Of a stretch of DNA of 64,000 nucleotides, positions 44,411-52,262 are shown in pieces. The first letter of the stretch is position 1; every line of letters starts with the position of its first letter. A program made the translations under genes and the position numbers. The notes beneath the pieces are model-generated. The model had not been told where the DNA came from. It saw only the letters and a program-made list of their open reading frames with translations, and searched no databases. The DNA is from Paratractidigestivibacter sp963630635 (GTDB taxonomy: Bacteria > Actinomycetota > Coriobacteriia > Coriobacteriales > Atopobiaceae). Location of the stretch: the NCBI GenBank assembly GCA_963630635.1, contig CAVGOA010000007.1, positions 1-64,000 on the forward strand, in the 5' to 3' direction.

Positions 44411-45058
44411 TTAAGCGGCCACAACGCGGCGCTGATAAGCACGAACAAGAAGAGAGATGCCAAAGTTCAGGCAGAAGTAGAGCAAGAAGACAAAGCCGTA
44501 GACGAGAAGGACGCCCTCGAGTCCGGTGGTCTTGGCCATGACGACGCGCGAGCAGTACATGAACTCGGCGACGTTGATGCCGGCCAGATACGACGAGTCC
44601 TTGATGACCGTCGTGCACTGCGAGAACAGGGCCGGGATGATCGTCTTGAAGGTCTGCGGCAAGATGATGAAGGCCATCGTCTGGAAGAAGCCGAAGCCCT
44701 GCGAGCGGGCGGCCTCGAACTGGCCCTTGGCGATGGAGTTGAAGCCGCCGCGCACGATCTCGGCCATGACGGCCGAGGTGAAGATCGTGAAGGCCAGAAC
44801 CGAGATGACGACGTCGTTGCCCTTGACGGTGAAGTAGATGAACAAGATCCACAGCAGGTTAGGCGTGCAGCGGAAGAGCTCGATGTAGGCCGAGACAAGC
44901 AGGCTCAAGGGCTTGAGCGGCCCCTTGCAGTACTGCTTGACCATGGCCAGCACGGTGCCGATCACGATCGAGAAGATGATCGCGAAGAACGAGACGATCA
45001 GGGTCTTGCCAAAGCCGCCGAGCATGAAGCTCACGTTATCGGGAGTAAAGATATCCAT
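44411..45058 (-). CDS. Amino acid ABC transporter permease, GlnP/HisM-like
   Basis: A 215-residue inner-membrane protein with five helices. The EAA loop reads AARSQGFGFFQTMAFIILPQTFKTIIP near 118-144. It starts three bases after its partner permease ends, giving a heterodimeric pore for a polar amino acid, probably glutamine, glutamate or a basic residue. Confidence 0.9.
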   Translation of the reverse strand: MDIFTPDNVSFMLGGFGKTLIVSFFAIIFSIVIGTVLAMVKQYCKGPLKPLSLLVSAYIELFRCTPNLLWILFIYFTVKGNDVVISVLAFTIFTSAVMAEIVRGGFNSIAKGQFEAARSQGFGFFQTMAFIILPQTFKTIIPALFSQCTTVIKDSSYLAGINVAEFMYCSRVVMAKTTGLEGVLLVYGFVFLLYFCLNFGISLLVRAYQRRVVAA

Positions 45059-45061
45059 CGG

Positions 45062-45814
45062 TTACGCCTCCTTCGCGAGCTCGGCGGCATCGGTGATGCC
45101 GGGGATGGACTTGGCGCGCGGGCGCTCCTTCGAGCGCTTCTCCAGCCACTGGACGAGAAGGGCCAGCGGGAAGCAGATGATGAAGTACAGGACGCACGCC
45201 ATGATATAGCCCTGCAGGTAGCCGTAGGTCGAGACGAAGTTGTCGGCGTTGTACATAAGGTCGCCGCCGGCGATCATCGCAAGAACCGAGGTGTTCTTGA
45301 CCAGGTTAAGGGCCTGGTTGCACATAGGAGGCAAGATGATCTTGAAGGTCTGCGGCAAGATGATGTAGATGTAGGACTGCACGCGGGTGAAGCCCTGCGA
45401 AAGCGCCGCCTCGCCCTGGCCCTTGGGGACAGCCTCGATGCCGGTACGGATGACCTCAGAGATATAGGCCGCGTGGTAAAGACCCACGCCCAAGGCACCA
45501 AGGGCAAATGCGCTCGTGCGAACGGGGTTTGCGGCGCCGGTGATCGCCTGCAGGAGCTTAGGGCCTGCCATGTACATGAAGAAGACCTGCACCGGCAGCG
45601 GGGTGTTTTGGTAAAACTCCACGTAGATGCGGCTGATGGCGCGCAGGATCGGGTTTCTCGTCGTAGAGAAGACACCCAAAATCGTACCCAGCACAATAGA
45701 GAGCGCCAGGCCCGCGAACACGACCTGCAGGGTAAGGGAGAATCCCTTCCACAAAGAGTCCATCTCGGCGAAGGTCATCGACCATCGCATTGGGTCGAGA
45801 AGTCCGTCTAGCAT
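45062..45814 (-). CDS. Amino acid ABC transporter permease
   Basis: A 250-residue partner permease with five helices. The EAA loop is AALSQGFTRVQSYIYIILPQTFKIILPP near 128-155, the site that contacts the ATPase. Start ATG at 45814 has GGGAAAGAG upstream. The charged C-terminus (KRSKERPRAKS) extends into the cytoplasm. Confidence 0.9.
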   Translation of the reverse strand: MLDGLLDPMRWSMTFAEMDSLWKGFSLTLQVVFAGLALSIVLGTILGVFSTTRNPILRAISRIYVEFYQNTPLPVQVFFMYMAGPKLLQAITGAANPVRTSAFALGALGVGLYHAAYISEVIRTGIEAVPKGQGEAALSQGFTRVQSYIYIILPQTFKIILPPMCNQALNLVKNTSVLAMIAGGDLMYNADNFVSTYGYLQGYIMACVLYFIICFPLALLVQWLEKRSKERPRAKSIPGITDAAELAKEA

Positions 45815-45847
45815 CTCTTTCCCTTCTACTTACCTGACAAAACAACG

Positions 45848-45883
45848 GGCCGCCCGGGCTCGGCGCTGCGGGCCCGGGCGGCC
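45848..45883 (-). other. GC-rich intercistronic hairpin between binding protein and permeases
   Basis: Twelve-base arms GGCCGCCCGGGC/GCCCGGGCGGCC with a twelve-base loop. It sits just past the binding protein gene and could stabilise the upstream message or end part of the transcripts, raising binding protein over permeases. Confidence 0.6.
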
Positions 45884-45935
45884 GGATGAGGGGCGGGCGA
45901 CGGCGCGGAGCCGCGCGCAGGGCGCCGAGAAGCTC

Positions 45936-46802
45936 TTAGAGCAGGCCCCAGAGCTCGACCTCCTGGTCGATCCAGCCGTTCTCGACGACCTCCTTGACGA
46001 CCTCCTCGGTCACGTCAGAAAGGTCAGAGCCCTTCTTGGTGGCAATGCCGTAATCCTGGGCACCAAACTCGATCTCGGGCTGCAGGAGCTCCTTGTCGTC
46101 GGTGGTGTAGGTCTTAAGGGTCGAGCGGTCCATAGCAAAGGCGTCGATCTGGCCGGCGTCAAGGGCGGAGTTGATGGAGGGGTAATCGGGGTACTCGTCG
46201 AACTCGGGGGTAGCAGAGATGCCCTGGTCCTCGAGCATCTTGGTCACGGCGTCCTTGGTCGTGGAGCCCTGGGAGACACCGATGTGCTTGCCGTCGAGGT
46301 CAGCCATGGTGGACATGCTGCCCTTCTTGATCAGGATGCCGATGTGGTCGGTGCGGTAGGGATCGGTGAAGTCCCAGCTCTCCTTGCGCACATCGGTGAT
46401 GGTATAGGTGGCGCAGATGATGTCCAGCTGGTCGTTGTCGATCAGCGGGCCACGGGTCTTAGGCGTGACGTCGGTGAACTCAACGAGGTCCTGGCTCTTG
46501 GCCTCGTCATAAGAGACGTCAAAAATCTTGGCGGCAACCTGGTAGCACAGGTCGATCTCCATGCCCTCGTATTTGTTGGTCGAGGTGTTGAGCATGCCGT
46601 AGCCCAAAACGTCCTTCTTGACGCCGGCCTTGAGCTTGCCGCGGCTCTTGATGGTGGCGACCTTGGAGTCAGACGAAGAAGAGCTGTCCGAGCTGGAGCT
46701 AGACGAGCTGGAACCGCCGCAACCAACAAGGCCCAGGCCAGCGAGGGTGGCCGCAGAGGCGCTCATGAGCTGCATGAACTGACGACGAGACATAGAAGAC
46801 AT
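45936..46802 (-). CDS. Polar amino acid ABC transporter substrate-binding lipoprotein
   Basis: A 288-residue solute-binding protein. It starts MSSMSRRQFMQLMSASAATL with a twin-arginine-like SRRQFMQ and a lipobox LVGC near 25; a Ser-rich linker (about 28-46) follows. The bilobed family-3 fold has GVKKDVLGYG, DLDGKHIGVSQG and FAMDRS blocks. The ATG at 46802 has GGAAGGGGAA upstream. It follows glnQ-like after 97 bases that hold two GGCGAGAAG motifs. Confidence 0.92.
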   Translation of the reverse strand: MSSMSRRQFMQLMSASAATLAGLGLVGCGGSSSSSSSSDSSSSSDSKVATIKSRGKLKAGVKKDVLGYGMLNTSTNKYEGMEIDLCYQVAAKIFDVSYDEAKSQDLVEFTDVTPKTRGPLIDNDQLDIICATYTITDVRKESWDFTDPYRTDHIGILIKKGSMSTMADLDGKHIGVSQGSTTKDAVTKMLEDQGISATPEFDEYPDYPSINSALDAGQIDAFAMDRSTLKTYTTDDKELLQPEIEFGAQDYGIATKKGSDLSDVTEEVVKEVVENGWIDQEVELWGLL

Positions 46803-46899
46803 AATGTTCCCCTTCCCTTGGGACAAATACGTGATTTTCTCGGCGAGAAGACCCGCCGGTGGTACCTGGTGACGTGGGCGAGAAGCCCGAAGTTCTTGG

Positions 46900-47631
46900 C
46901 TAGTGCAGAATCTTGGAGAGGAACTCGCGGCAGCGCGGGTTCTCGGGGTTGTCGAAGAAGTGCTCGGGGTTGCCCTCCTCCAGGATCTGGCCGTCCTCCA
47001 TGAAGACCACGCGATCGGCCACCTGGCGGGCGAAGCCCATCTCGTGGGTGACGCAGATCATAGTGATGTTCTCGTGGGCAAGCTCGATCATGACGTCCAA
47101 GACCTCCTGGACCATCTCGGGGTCAAGGGCCGAAGTGGGCTCGTCAAAAAGGATGATCGGTTGCTTGGTGCAAAGCGCGCGGGCGATGGCGACGCGCTGC
47201 TGCTGACCGCCCGAGAGGTTCTGCGGGTACTCCCCTGCCTTGTGGGCCATACCGACGCGCTTCAAGGCGGCCATGGCGATCTGGTTGGCCTCTTCCTTGG
47301 ACTTCTTCTGGAGCTTGATGGGGGCCAAGGTGAGGTTGCCCAAAACGGTCATGTTGGGGTAGAGGTTGAACTGCTGGAAGACCATCGAGGAATACTTGCG
47401 GGCCATCTCCAGGTGATTCTTCTTGGTAAGAGGCGTACCGTCGATGATGACCTCGCCCGAGGTGGGCTCCTCAAGATAGTCGACGCAACGGATGAGGGTC
47501 GACTTGCCCGAGCCGGAGGGCCCGATGATGACGACCTTCTCGCCGGACTTCACGCTAAGGTTGATGTCCTTCAACACGTGGACGTCGCCAAAGTACTTGT
47601 GAAGACCCTTGATTTCAATCATGTCGGCCAT
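46900..47631 (-). CDS. Polar amino acid ABC transporter ATP-binding protein
   Basis: A 243-residue ATPase of the GlnQ/HisP group. Walker A is GPSGSGKSTLIRC near 38, the signature LSGGQQQRVAIARAL near 142 and Walker B PIILFDEPTSALDPEMV near 162; the H-loop His follows in CVTHEMG. It is the first gene of the importer unit with the binding protein and permeases. A 348-base region upstream holds no convincing promoter but does carry a palindrome at 47840. Confidence 0.95.
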   Translation of the reverse strand: MADMIEIKGLHKYFGDVHVLKDINLSVKSGEKVVIIGPSGSGKSTLIRCVDYLEEPTSGEVIIDGTPLTKKNHLEMARKYSSMVFQQFNLYPNMTVLGNLTLAPIKLQKKSKEEANQIAMAALKRVGMAHKAGEYPQNLSGGQQQRVAIARALCTKQPIILFDEPTSALDPEMVQEVLDVMIELAHENITMICVTHEMGFARQVADRVVFMEDGQILEEGNPEHFFDNPENPRCREFLSKILH

Positions 47632-47839
47632 GTGGTAATTCTCCCTTCAATTTCCGTCTGAAGGCAGAATACGACCACTCGCCGACTGCTTGAATAGAAT
47701 CGGGCCATTAGAGACGCAGATAAAACTTTGCCGTGATTAATCCGAAACGCAGACCGTTGCCTGCAACCCCCTCGAAATCCCCCCGTTACCTTTCCGGACC
47801 CTTTTGTGGAGACGGGAGCGCCGTTGGCCCTTCTCCGTT

Positions 47840-47911
47840 CGATGGCGGGACCTAAATCGCACATAAAGCGCTTCAATTTGGGAGGAATCTGCGATTTAGG
47901 TCCCATCATCG
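47840..47911. repeat. Inverted repeat with GGGACCTAAATCGC arms
   Basis: Arms 47840-47861 and 47890-47911, 20 of 22 paired with an unbroken GGGACCTAAATCGCA block, 28-base loop. The outer CGAT-xATGGG-ACC pattern is shared with the element at 38577, suggesting one family with variable inner words. Confidence 0.8.
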
Positions 47912-47945
47912 AGGCGGCGAGACGAGCGCGGCGAGTCGGCATACG

Positions 47946-47971
47946 AAAACAGGCTGCCGGGTGGCAGCCTG
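47946..47971 (-). terminator. Terminator of the tRNA cluster
   Basis: Nine-base perfect stem CAGGCTGCC/GGCAGCCTG with GGGT loop and TTTT on the minus strand, eight bases past the last tRNA-Glu. Confidence 0.9.
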
Positions 47972-47979
47972 CTGAGGTT

Positions 47980-48056
47980 TGGTAGCCCGTACCAGATTCG
48001 AACTGGTGATCTCCGCCTTGAGAGGGCGGCGTCCTGAACCGCTAGACGAACGGGCC
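47980..48056 (-). tRNA. tRNA-Glu (CTC), copy 3 in transcription order
   Basis: Cloverleaf read from the minus strand: acceptor GGCCCGT/ACGGGCT, anticodon loop CTCTCAA giving anticodon CTC, T loop TTCGAAT, and encoded CCA. Identical to the two copies that follow. Confidence 0.95.
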
Positions 48057-48092
48057 ATATGTAAAGGGGTTCGGAGTACCCCGGAGAACTCA

Positions 48093-48169
48093 TGGTAGCC
48101 CGTACCAGATTCGAACTGGTGATCTCCGCCTTGAGAGGGCGGCGTCCTGAACCGCTAGACGAACGGGCC
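48093..48169 (-). tRNA. tRNA-Glu (CTC), copy 2
   Basis: Identical to the copies on either side, with encoded CCA. Confidence 0.95.
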
Positions 48170-48205
48170 ATATGTAAAGGGGTTCGGAGTACCCCGGAGA
48201 ACTCA

Positions 48206-48282
48206 TGGTAGCCCGTACCAGATTCGAACTGGTGATCTCCGCCTTGAGAGGGCGGCGTCCTGAACCGCTAGACGAACGGGCC
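48206..48282 (-). tRNA. tRNA-Glu (CTC), copy 1
   Basis: Identical to the other two copies, with encoded CCA; ten bases after tRNA-Gln. Confidence 0.95.
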
Positions 48283-48292
48283 ATAAAAGCAA

Positions 48293-48366
48293 TGGCTGGG
48301 ACTGAGAGAGTCGAACTCCCGTTGACGGAACCAGAATCCGCTGTCCTACCACTAGACGAAGTCCCA
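48293..48366 (-). tRNA. tRNA-Gln (CTG)
   Basis: Acceptor TGGGACT/AGTCCCA, anticodon loop TTCTGGT giving CTG, T loop TTCGACT, encoded CCA. First in the cluster. Confidence 0.95.
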
Positions 48367-48396
48367 ATGCTTTTGCGCTTCTGTGCGCGAGGAAAT

Positions 48397-48425
48397 ACTA
48401 TATGGGAGTCGCACCAAGATTGCAA
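48397..48425 (-). promoter_or_regulatory. Promoter of the tRNA cluster, inside the nhaC-like 3' end
   Basis: -35 TTGCAA at 48420-48425 and -10 TATAGT at 48397-48402 with a 17-base spacer. The whole promoter is within the last codons of the antiporter gene; the TAG of the -10 box is that gene's stop. Confidence 0.88.
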
Positions 48426-49732
48426 GCAGAATTTTGAAAAAACTTTTTGGATCGGCAAAATGCCTGGTAAACAACGATGAGCCAAAGGTATACGGCAAAG
48501 ATCTCGCTGCCAGCGGGGGCCTGGGCCAACGCGAGGATCGTGGTGCAGGCGATCGACCACGGCACCAAGGGGCTTATGACCACTGGCGCGTTCTCTAGAT
48601 CGATCGCCATAGTTGCGTCGGATTCCTCGGCGGGGCCGCACAGTTGACGGGTCAGCACGATGGCTAAGGTCTGATTACAAGCGATCATGGACGCGGGGAT
48701 AGAGACGGCAAGAACCGCCGCGTACGGCCCGAACTTCTCGGCAACTGCGCTTACGTGGCCTTGGACGCCGGCGAGAAGACCGGTGCCCTCGAAGATGCCC
48801 GAGTAGGCAGACGACAGGCATACCACCAAAGAGACGTTGACCATGGAGAGAAGGCCTCCGCCGGACATAAGCTGGTTCACGCCGGCGTCTGTGGCGGTAA
48901 AGCCAAAGACGGCCCAACGAACCAGGTCAACGGGCGTCGCTCCCTGCAAGAAGAGACATACCAGAGCCGCGGCCACAGAAGTTGCCGCCATGCAGCGCTT
49001 CATGCCTAGGCCCATCAACGGTAAGGCAAAGATAATCGCCGCGGGCACCAGGGCCAGCAGATGGTCGCCGTAGTAGGCCGTGAGCATCTGGGGGACATCC
49101 GCCTGTGCCTGGCCCGAGGCCCCTGCCGTGACCGCGCCGGCAACGGCGTAGAAAACAAGGCTTACAACCAGCGGGGCCGCGGCCGTGCGCATCATGGCCT
49201 TGAGGTTATCGGGCATCTTTGTGCCGGTAAGGCTTCTTACCAGCAAGGCAGACGAGCTCACCGGCGAGCAACGGTCTCCAAAATAACAACCCGCAAGGAC
49301 AGCCCCGCCCAAAAGATAGGGGTTGCCGCCACAGGCGCTGCCGATCGTTCCGCAGACAACGCCCATGGTGGCGCCGGTTCCAAAAGAAGTGCCCATGAGG
49401 TAACTCACAAGTCCACAGAGCAAGAAACACGCCATGGGCACAAAGGAAGGGGTAATCAAGCCGGAGGTCATGACCACGATCTGAGAAATCGTGCCGCAGG
49501 CTCGCCACAGGGCGGTCAAGATGCCGATCAAAACGAACGACTCCAGCACGCCCTTGGCGGTAAGGACGCCGCGGCCGGTCATGCGCGCAAGCTCACGGGC
49601 GCCGTGGCCCTTTGCCTTGCCGTACCACAGGAAGATGACGAGGCCGATAGCCAGCGGGACCAAGACCGGAAGGCCCAAGGCCACGCAGACGATCAGCTCA
49701 AGGCAAAAGGCCCCGATGACAAGAAGCTCCAT
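48398..49732 (-). CDS. NhaC-family Na+/H+ antiporter
   Basis: A 444-residue membrane protein with about eleven helices. The conserved region GTSFGTGATMGVVCGTIG and GCYFGDRCSPVSSSALLV mark the NhaC family. Sodium/proton or malate/lactate exchange are both known; the choice is open. The ATG at 49732 follows GAGGTG; the last codons are also the tRNA promoter. A LysR regulator is divergent, so expression probably answers to a small molecule. Confidence 0.88.
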   Translation of the reverse strand: MELLVIGAFCLELIVCVALGLPVLVPLAIGLVIFLWYGKAKGHGARELARMTGRGVLTAKGVLESFVLIGILTALWRACGTISQIVVMTSGLITPSFVPMACFLLCGLVSYLMGTSFGTGATMGVVCGTIGSACGGNPYLLGGAVLAGCYFGDRCSPVSSSALLVRSLTGTKMPDNLKAMMRTAAAPLVVSLVFYAVAGAVTAGASGQAQADVPQMLTAYYGDHLLALVPAAIIFALPLMGLGMKRCMAATSVAAALVCLFLQGATPVDLVRWAVFGFTATDAGVNQLMSGGGLLSMVNVSLVVCLSSAYSGIFEGTGLLAGVQGHVSAVAEKFGPYAAVLAVSIPASMIACNQTLAIVLTRQLCGPAEESDATMAIDLENAPVVISPLVPWSIACTTILALAQAPAGSEIFAVYLWLIVVYQAFCRSKKFFQNSACNLGATPI

Positions 49733-49770
49733 GCGCAAAACACCTCATAGCATTGACTACGAGGGCCATG

Positions 49771-49794
49771 GTATTTCTCGGCTTTGGCAAATAC
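49771..49794. promoter_or_regulatory. Candidate LysR binding site
   Basis: GTATTT-N12-AAATAC, a dyad with T-N11-A spacing at its centre, in the 120-base divergent region between the antiporter and lysR. Confidence 0.5.
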
Positions 49795-49852
49795 AAACTG
49801 TTATTCTCTGTAGGTGTTACTGGTTAGATTTGTGACTAAGGGCGAGAAGACC

Positions 49853-50809
49853 ATGAACCTGCAGAGCTTCGAGTACATCCTGTGCGTGGCCGAGGAGAAG
49901 AGCTTCACCCGCGCGGCGGCCCGGCTGCACGTGACGCAGCAGACCCTGAGCGCCCACATCGCCAGCGTGGAGGCCGAGCTGGGCTGCCGGCTGTTCGTGC
50001 GCAGCCAGCCGCTTGCGGTGACCCAGGAGGGCCAGGCTTTTCTCGCCCGTGCCGAGACGATCCAGCAGCAGGTCGCCGACCTGCGCCGCGAGGTCGCAGG
50101 TCCCAGCCGGCTGTGCGGGGGCACCTTGCGCGTGGGCATCGCCTACACGCGCGGCCGCGCCGTCATGCCGGGGGCCATCGCTCGGCTGGCAGAGGCCTAC
50201 CCCAACGTGTGCGTGCGTCTGGACGAGGGCACCAACGAGGAGCTTCTGGCCAACTTGGTGGCCGGGCGCGAGGACGTGGTCATAGGCGTCTTGCCCCAAG
50301 GCCACGCCGACATCGACTACGTCGACTTTTACGAGGAACGCATTGTCTTGCTGGTGGCGAGCTCTCTTTTAGCCGAGAAGGGCATCGATGCCGCAGCAAT
50401 TCGCGACACGCTGGCGCAAGGCGACCTTACGCCGCTTGCGAGCTGCCCGTTTGTTATGGGCGGCACAGGCGACATCACCGGCGGCTTGGGTGTGGCCCTG
50501 TTTGAGGGCGCGGGGATCCGTCCGCAGGTCAAGGTGCAGTCCAACAACATGGAGACCCTGCTTGCGCTGGCCATCCAGGGGACGGGCGCCTGCCTTTGCC
50601 CGCAGAACCTGATCGACCTGGCGGCCACGCCCGCGCAGCTGCGGCGGCTTGAGCGCTTTGACCTGGGGCCGCGCTCGCGCTATCAAATCCAGTTTGGGCT
50701 GCCCAAGCGCGGTTACCGCTGGGGCGTGACCTCGGAATTTATTGAACTGGCAAAGGCAACAGTGAATCCGGAGACCAGCAAGACCGCGCCGGCAGTACCT
50801 CTCCCCTAG
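49853..50809 (+). CDS. LysR-family transcriptional regulator
   Basis: A 318-residue regulator. N-terminal helix-turn-helix FEYILCVAEEKSFTRAAARLHVTQQTLSAHI (about 5-35), linker helix, and a periplasmic-binding-protein-like effector domain from about 90. The ATG at 49853 was preferred to an upstream in-frame ATG because the HTH then starts at the usual residue. It is divergent from the NhaC-type gene. The stop overlaps that of the convergent cca gene by two or three bases. Confidence 0.92.
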   Translation: MNLQSFEYILCVAEEKSFTRAAARLHVTQQTLSAHIASVEAELGCRLFVRSQPLAVTQEGQAFLARAETIQQQVADLRREVAGPSRLCGGTLRVGIAYTRGRAVMPGAIARLAEAYPNVCVRLDEGTNEELLANLVAGREDVVIGVLPQGHADIDYVDFYEERIVLLVASSLLAEKGIDAAAIRDTLAQGDLTPLASCPFVMGGTGDITGGLGVALFEGAGIRPQVKVQSNNMETLLALAIQGTGACLCPQNLIDLAATPAQLRRLERFDLGPRSRYQIQFGLPKRGYRWGVTSEFIELAKATVNPETSKTAPAVPLP

Positions 50810-52194
50810 TACGCAAGCCAGCTAAGAAGGTCTTCTCGCCGGTTTGCAACCGAGCCGTCCACCACGCACTCCAGGGCCTCGCGCAAAACCATGCCCACGC
50901 CGGGGCCGGGCTCGATGCCGCGCTCGCGCATGACGTCGGCGCCGTCGATGGCCAGTTCACCCACATTGGTGGGAAAACCGGCTGACATGTCTTTGCGCAG
51001 GCGATGCTCGATGGTGTCCAGCTTAAAGGCGTAGTCGCGGTATGTCGGGGCCTTGCCCAGGGCGTCGGCGCGCTTAAGGTTGAGCAGGTCAAAGGCCAGC
51101 GCGCGGCCCTCGCCGGGGCAGGTGCGCTCCAGCTCTTGCACCATGCGCCGGGCACTGACGGGGTTCTTGCGCTGCACCGGGTAGTCGTGCAGGCCAATGA
51201 GGGCGGTCGTGCGGCGGATCGTCTCTTTGGGCAGCGCCAGGCGAGACATGATGCGCGAGGCCATGCGGGCGCCCTCGGGCTGGTGGCCAAAGAAGTGCCC
51301 GCGGCCCAGCTCGTCGAAGCTCGCGCAGGCAGGCTTTGCCACGTCGTGCAAAAGGCCTGCCCAGCGCAGGTGAGAAGGTGCCGCTCCCCCGCAGAACTCC
51401 TCGACGCCGGCGCACACGCGGGCCGTGTGTTCCAGCACGTCATAGGCGTGGTAGGGGCTCTTCTGGTCAAAGCCGCGGGCAGGCGCCAGTTCTGGCACGG
51501 CGGTGAGAAGAACGTCGGTCTGGCGTCGAATCGCCCACGCCACGCGGCCCGAGTCCAGGATGCCCTGCAGCTCCTGGCCCACGCGCTCGTTGGCGATGCC
51601 GGCAAGCTCGCCCGCGCAGGCGACCAGGGCCTCCTGCGTGGCCGGCTCTATGTCAAAGCCCAGACGGCAGGCAAAACGCACCGCCCGCAGCACGCGCAGG
51701 GCATCTTCCTCAAAACGAATCCGCGGCTCCCCCACCGCGCGGATGACGCCTGCGGCCAGGTCCTTCTCGCCGCCGTAAGGGTCGAGAAGACCGCGGCGTG
51801 GGTGATAGGCCATGGCGTTCACCGTGAAGTCGCGCCGAGCCAGGTCTTCTTTCACGTCTTGAACAAAGCGCACGTCATCGGGGTGGCGCCGATCTGAGTA
51901 GGCGCCCTCTACGCGGTAGGTCGTGGTCTCGACGGGCTGACCCGCCACCACGGCCGTCACGGTACCGTGGGCGATGCCGGTCTCGTGGACCTCGATGCCC
52001 GCGGCGCGAAGGACGCCCGCCGTCTGCTGCCAAGGGGCCGACGTCGTGACATCCACGTCGTGGCCCGGGCGGCCCAGAAGGGCATCGCGCACCCAGCCGC
52101 CCACGACCCAGGCCTCGAAGCCCGCGGACTCAAGCGCGTCGATGACCTGCAGCGCGTATGCGGGGACAGGGGGCATGGGGGTGTTTTGGGACAT
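50806..52194 (-). CDS. cca: CCA tRNA nucleotidyltransferase
   Basis: Adds or repairs CCA at tRNA 3' ends. The class II head GGWVRDALLGRPGHDVDVTT near 31, RRDFTVNAMAY near 125 and the RNA-binding block EEDALRVLRAVRFACRL near 164 are present, followed by an HD-like domain (HLRWAGLLHDVAKP near 265). The ATG at 52194 has AGGAG upstream; a longer open frame adds Arg-rich sequence without similarity. The four local tRNA genes encode CCA, so repair may be its main role. 462 residues. Confidence 0.92.
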   Translation of the reverse strand: MSQNTPMPPVPAYALQVIDALESAGFEAWVVGGWVRDALLGRPGHDVDVTTSAPWQQTAGVLRAAGIEVHETGIAHGTVTAVVAGQPVETTTYRVEGAYSDRRHPDDVRFVQDVKEDLARRDFTVNAMAYHPRRGLLDPYGGEKDLAAGVIRAVGEPRIRFEEDALRVLRAVRFACRLGFDIEPATQEALVACAGELAGIANERVGQELQGILDSGRVAWAIRRQTDVLLTAVPELAPARGFDQKSPYHAYDVLEHTARVCAGVEEFCGGAAPSHLRWAGLLHDVAKPACASFDELGRGHFFGHQPEGARMASRIMSRLALPKETIRRTTALIGLHDYPVQRKNPVSARRMVQELERTCPGEGRALAFDLLNLKRADALGKAPTYRDYAFKLDTIEHRLRKDMSAGFPTNVGELAIDGADVMRERGIEPGPGVGMVLREALECVVDGSVANRREDLLSWLAY

Positions 52195-52262
52195 GGGGGC
52201 GGCTCCTTTGCGACAGCGGGTTCCCAGTATAGCGCAGGGGCGCCGCGTCGCCGGGCGAGCCG

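Larger units (their letters stand above)
47632..47979. other. Non-coding stretch between glnQ-like gene and tRNA terminator
   Basis: 348 bases with no supported gene. It holds the inverted repeat at 47840-47911, the tRNA terminator at 47946-47971 and lower-GC sequence next to the ATPase gene where its promoter must lie; I could not choose -35/-10 boxes with confidence. Confidence 0.6.
47980..48282. repeat. Tandem triplication of a 113-base tRNA-Glu unit
   Basis: Three identical tRNA-Glu genes start at 47980, 48093 and 48206, exactly 113 bases apart; the two complete spacers (containing GGTTCGGAGTACCCCGGAG) are also identical, which shows recent duplication or gene conversion. Confidence 0.9.

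Noticed and set aside
47980..48282. ORFs on the minus strand across the tRNA array
   Set aside because: Open frames arise from the repeated tRNA sequence and have no coding character.
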